Positions 61,109 through 64,000 of a DNA stretch of 64,000 nt are shown piece by piece. The position numbers were made by a program, and so were the translations under genes. Within the stretch, counting starts at the first letter, position 1. Each line of letters begins with the position of its first letter. Source of the stretch: DATFVJ01 sp963727015 (GTDB taxonomy: Bacteria; Actinomycetota; Actinomycetes; Streptosporangiales; Streptosporangiaceae); contig CAVSEV010000004.1 in the NCBI GenBank assembly GCA_963727015.1, positions 29,912 to 93,911 of the forward strand, given 5' to 3'. Below the pieces are notes generated by a model. That model did not search any database. It was not told where the DNA came from and saw nothing but the letters and a program-made list of their open reading frames with translations.

Positions 61109-62941
61109 ATGAGTGCTGCCCAAACTGACGCACCGCTGTTCGCGCGGCCCAGCATCACCGGGTGGGAGCGGCCGGACGGCTGCGTGCTGCTGCGTTCCAC
61201 CGACCCGTTGCGCGACTACCCGGCCACTGTCGTGCACAGCATGCGGGCGTGGGCAGCGGCCAGCCCGGACCATCCGCTCGTTGCCGAGCGCACCCCAGCA
61301 GGGCCATGGCGCACCTGCAGTTACGGTGAGGCCGCCGCCACGGCCGAGGCGATCGGCCAGGGCCTGCTGGACCGTGGCCTAGGCCCCGACAGGCCGCTGC
61401 TTGTGCTGTCTGGCAACAGCATCGAGCACTTGCTCGTGATGCTCGGCGCGATGACCGCAGGCATTCCGGTGGCACCGATCAGCGTGGCCTATTCACTGCA
61501 GAGCCGTGACCACGCCCGCATCAGGTTGATCGCCGAACTGATCCATCCGGGCGCCGTCTTCGCCGAGGATGCGGAGTCCTTCGGGCCGGCCCTTGACGCG
61601 CTTGGGCACGTCCCGGCGTTCGTAGCGAAAGGCAGCCGAGACGGTGCCGGCCAGCTGGCCGATCTTAAGGCGACGACACCGCGTCGGCAGGTCGCGGACG
61701 CGCTCGCCGCGCTGCATACGGACATGATCGCGAAGATCTTGTTTACGTCCGGCTCAACAGGCACCCCGAAGGGCGTGCTGAACACGCACCGGATGTGGGC
61801 GGCCGACCAGCAGATGATGCGCCAGGCGTGGCCGTTCCTTGCCGCCGAGCGGCCGGTGATCGTCGACTGGCTGCCGTGGAGTCACACCTTCGGCGGTAAC
61901 CACAACCTGGGCATGGTGCTGACCTCAGGCGCCACGCTCTACGTTGACGTCGGGCGTCCGACCCCGGACCTGTTCCCGCAGATGATCGCGAACCTCATGG
62001 AGGTCGCGCCGACGATCTACTTCAACGTCCCCTCGGGTTACGCGCAACTCGTCCCTGCGCTCGAGGCGGACCCGGAGTTCGCGCGCACCTTCTTCGCCAG
62101 GCTCCGGCTGCTTTTCAATGCCGCGGCGGCGCTACCGGGCGGCCTGCGCGACCGGCTCGGCGAGCTTGCCGCGAAGGCAAGCGACCGCGAGATCCCGGTC
62201 ACTGGCTCGTGGGGCACGACCGAGACAGCGCCCGCGGTGACGACGGCAAACTTCCATTACACCGACGCCCGCAATATCGGTGCGCCGCTGCCAGGCACTG
62301 AGGTGAAGCTGGCACCGGCCGAAGGGGCCTACGAGATCCGGGTGAAAGGCCCGATCGTCACCCCCGGCTACTTCGATCGGCCGGACCTGACCGCAGCGGC
62401 GTTCGACGAGGAAGGCTTCTACCGCACCGGTGATGCGGCCACCCTGGCCGACCCCGCCGATCTGAACGCCGGGCTGGTGTTCCGCGGCCGGATCGCCGAG
62501 GACTTCAAGCTCGGCACCGGAACGTTCGTCCGCGTCGGTGCCGTGCGTACCGCGCTGCTGTCCAACATACGGGTCCTGTCCGACGCGGTGATCACTGGCG
62601 AACACCGCGATTACCTGTGCGCACTGGCTTGGCTGAACTTGGCCGAGGCGCGCGCGCTGCTCGGCGAGGACATCAGTGCCGACGGCGAGCTGATCGTGCA
62701 CGAAATCCTGCACAGGGCGATCGCCGAGGCGCTGGCCGACCACAACGGCACCGCAGGAGCCGCGTCGCGGATCGAGCGTCTCGCCGTGATATCGCGCCCG
62801 GCGGATCTGGACGCCGGAGAGATCACCGACAAGGGTTACGTCAACCAGCGGCAGATGCTGAAGAACCACTCGGCGCTCGTCGAGTTGCTCTACACCGAAC
62901 CCCTGCCGCCCGGGGTGATCGTCGCGGGAAAGATCAGCTGA
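61109..62941 (+). CDS. Aryl-/feruloyl-CoA synthase-like AMP-dependent ligase
   Basis: The 610-aa product has the AMP-binding P-loop ILFTSGSTGTPKGVLNTHRM near residue 212, then VIVDWLPWSHTFGGNHNLGMVL, a hallmark of feruloyl-CoA synthase-like enzymes. Further motifs are SWGTTETAPAVT, FYRTGDAATLADP and a C-terminal DKGYVNQRQMLKNH with the catalytic Lys in DKG. It activates an aromatic acid as a CoA ester. Next to boxBC, benzoate or a substituted benzoate or cinnamate is the likely substrate. A GGAGAGGTA ribosome-binding site precedes the ATG. It has its own promoter region with a candidate operator. Confidence 0.85.
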   Translation: MSAAQTDAPLFARPSITGWERPDGCVLLRSTDPLRDYPATVVHSMRAWAAASPDHPLVAERTPAGPWRTCSYGEAAATAEAIGQGLLDRGLGPDRPLLVLSGNSIEHLLVMLGAMTAGIPVAPISVAYSLQSRDHARIRLIAELIHPGAVFAEDAESFGPALDALGHVPAFVAKGSRDGAGQLADLKATTPRRQVADALAALHTDMIAKILFTSGSTGTPKGVLNTHRMWAADQQMMRQAWPFLAAERPVIVDWLPWSHTFGGNHNLGMVLTSGATLYVDVGRPTPDLFPQMIANLMEVAPTIYFNVPSGYAQLVPALEADPEFARTFFARLRLLFNAAAALPGGLRDRLGELAAKASDREIPVTGSWGTTETAPAVTTANFHYTDARNIGAPLPGTEVKLAPAEGAYEIRVKGPIVTPGYFDRPDLTAAAFDEEGFYRTGDAATLADPADLNAGLVFRGRIAEDFKLGTGTFVRVGAVRTALLSNIRVLSDAVITGEHRDYLCALAWLNLAEARALLGEDISADGELIVHEILHRAIAEALADHNGTAGAASRIERLAVISRPADLDAGEITDKGYVNQRQMLKNHSALVELLYTEPLPPGVIVAGKIS

Positions 62942-63513
62942 TGCGCGCCACAACGCTGACGCACGCCAGAATGTCAGCGCTCTGACAGGCAAGGTAACAG
63001 GCCCACAACCGCGGTCACCCGGCTCGGGATCACGACTGGCGCTGCGCCCTGACAGGGTTATCCAGCGAAAGATGCCTGGCTGGGGCTGGGTGAGCTGCCA
63101 GCCGGGAGCCTGCTTGACTTGGTGGTACCGCCGGCACGCGGGAATGGTTGCCTCAGGTTGCCCCTCAGCGGGCAGGCCGGTCGAGGTGGCTCCTACGCCG
63201 ATATCGATGGGCCGCCGGCCGGTACGACGACCTCGCCCGCCTTCTGACTTCGGACCATATGGACGACGAAACGCTTGACGACTCCCGGGGACCTGGAGTA
63301 CCCCGATTCGTGGACAGCGCCCGTCTGTCCACACCACCTGAGCAGGGGTCAGCCATCCAGTTGCTCGGTCGTCCCGATCGCGCAGTGACCCGCAGCTCGG
63401 TCTCGCCGAATGACTGATCTGATGGGCCATGTTCCCGGCAAGGTGGCGTGAACGTGACCGACCGCACATGCCGAGGAGAGGGAGTCAATGGCGAAATGTG
63501 CGCATGGGTGGAT
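62942..63513. other. Gene-free interval with a weak terminator
   Basis: About 570 bp have no supported gene. TGTCAG (62972-62977) and CTGACA (62982-62987) form a small 6-bp hairpin with a 4-nt loop, 30 bp after the ligase stop, a weak terminator candidate. A short plus-strand frame at 63488 with a strong GAGAGGGAG site runs antisense to hicB and is not called. Confidence 0.4.
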
Positions 63514-63735
63514 TCAGGCTGCTGGCGCGATGCTGACGTCGAGGTTGACCGTCTCGGCCGCAGGGTCGTAGTCTCGCGGATCGCCCTCAAGCGCGAACGC
63601 GATGGCGGACAGGCACTCGTGTCCGGCACCCTCGCGGGTCGGCGTGCCGCCGCCGTTGATGTGCAGGGCTGGCACGCGGTAGTGCCAGTTGCCGGCCTCG
63701 TCGTCCCAGAACAGTTCGACACGCAAAGCACTCAT
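63514..63735 (-). CDS. hicB: HicB-family antitoxin
   Basis: The 73-aa product has the HicB-like partial RNase H fold: RVELFWDDEAGNWHYRVPALHINGGG, then GHECLSAIAFALEGD and a C-terminal VNLDVSIA strand. No DNA-binding tail is present, as in the short actinobacterial type. It follows the hicA gene by about 12 bp, so the two form the usual toxin-antitoxin pair. Because hicA is broken, the antitoxin may be an orphan remnant. Confidence 0.75.
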   Translation of the reverse strand: MSALRVELFWDDEAGNWHYRVPALHINGGGTPTREGAGHECLSAIAFALEGDPRDYDPAAETVNLDVSIAPAA

Positions 63736-63742
63736 GGCAAGA

Positions 63743-63949
63743 TCACCTACAGTTTCCGCAGTTCAGCGGTCGTATAGCCGTAGTCCCGGGCGATCCTGGC
63801 CATCGCTGGGCCGCCGAGATCCACACCGTCACGGTAAGCCCAGACACGTTGCTGATCCCCTTAGCGAGCACCCGGTGAGGGCCCGAGCGCCTGGTCTCAA
63901 TCCAGCCGTCTCTCTTCAGCGCCGCCAGGACGCGCGCAGCCTTGGCCAT
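63743..63949 (-). pseudogene. hicA: HicA-family toxin, frameshifted
   Basis: The frame starts MAKAARVLAALKRDGWIETRRSGPHRVLAKG, with the dsRBD-like HicA fold start and the catalytic His in SGPHR. After the AAGGGG at about 63857-63862 the frame turns to nonsense. One added G restores DQQRVWAYRDGVDLGGPAMARI followed by ARDYGYTTAELRKL, the normal HicA end, stopping at 63747. A single missing base in a G run is the simplest reading; it is either a natural inactivation or a sequencing error. Confidence 0.7.
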
Positions 63950-64000
63950 GCCACAGCACCGTAGGCCAGGTTGGCGGGTCCTGAGCGATCACCGGTCCGG

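Noticed and set aside
62132..63469. 445-aa minus-strand frame over the ligase end and the following gap
   Set aside because: Mostly antisense to the ligase. The part in the gap has no domain and no ribosome-binding site.
63488..63571. Short plus-strand frame starting MAKCAHGWIQAAG with a strong GAGAGGGAG site
   Set aside because: It is only 27 codons and antisense to hicB. Possibly a chance purine run or the start of a displaced gene; not enough to call.

Overview
The window is a high-GC (about 70%) stretch of an actinobacterial chromosome. The evidence is GTG/TTG starts, many 4-bp ATGA/GTGA gene overlaps, a mycothiol-type amidase, PspA, an Acg-like nitroreductase, actinobacterial phenylacetate and benzoyl-CoA genes, and a Streptomyces-type SAV_915 protein. 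A soil or mycelial actinobacterium is likely; I cannot name the genus. No rRNA, tRNA or CRISPR array was seen.

Layout. 0.2-3.8 kb (minus): GT-C mannosyltransferase-like protein, low-Mr tyrosine phosphatase, a decayed alpha/beta-hydrolase end and a Ppx/GppA phosphatase. 4.3-6.8 kb (plus): a small protein coupled to an FtsK/SpoIIIE translocase, resembling the transfer module of integrative elements but without an integrase. 6.8-12.2 kb: Acg-like nitroreductase, a BNR-repeat/MoaD-like/PPOX-fold operon and a Tat-exported multicopper oxidase; paired DosR/DevR-like boxes precede the first two units. 12.4-14.9 kb: phosphotriesterase-family protein coupled to an acyl-CoA synthetase. 15-17.5 kb: repeat-rich region with a broken IS5-type transposase. 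17.5-27 kb: NHEJ-type DNA ligase, long-chain acyl-CoA synthetase, PspA, a polytopic membrane protein, a TPR protein, an Mca-like amidase and a pentapeptide-repeat protein. 27.5-35.5 kb (plus): AlaDH/PNT-like protein, then a compact ethylmalonyl-CoA pathway operon (ccr, ecm, malyl-CoA lyase, mesaconyl-CoA hydratase, mcd). 35.9-41.5 kb: PadR regulator coupled to a membrane/HhH fusion, a COG4705-like membrane protein, two overlapping CDF-type transporters and a VIT/CCC1 transporter. 41.6-49.6 kb: DUF3592 protein, SAV_915 protein, RAM-domain protein coupled to lysA, a fused ABC permease with its ATPase, a PrmC-like methyltransferase and a second NHEJ-type ligase. 49.6-63 kb: an aromatic catabolism island with paaZABCDE, a TetR regulator, a PaaX-family regulator, boxC, boxB and a feruloyl-CoA-synthase-like ligase. 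The right end holds hicB and a frameshifted hicA.

How the genes work together. The paa oxygenase (A-E) epoxidises phenylacetyl-CoA and PaaZ opens the ring and oxidises the aldehyde. BoxB and BoxC carry out the analogous epoxidation and ring cleavage of benzoyl-CoA. Both routes feed acetyl-CoA and dicarboxyl-CoA units to central metabolism, and the ethylmalonyl-CoA genes can turn acetyl-CoA into glyoxylate and C4 units. No boxA reductase or paaF/G/H/J/K gene lies in the window, so the pathways are completed elsewhere or share PaaE.

The region is unusually rich in minisatellites and small palindromic repeats. Repeats inside genes keep the reading frame (ftsK-like, pentapeptide gene, paaA, paaE, paaX), while most intergenic ones have periods that are not multiples of three.
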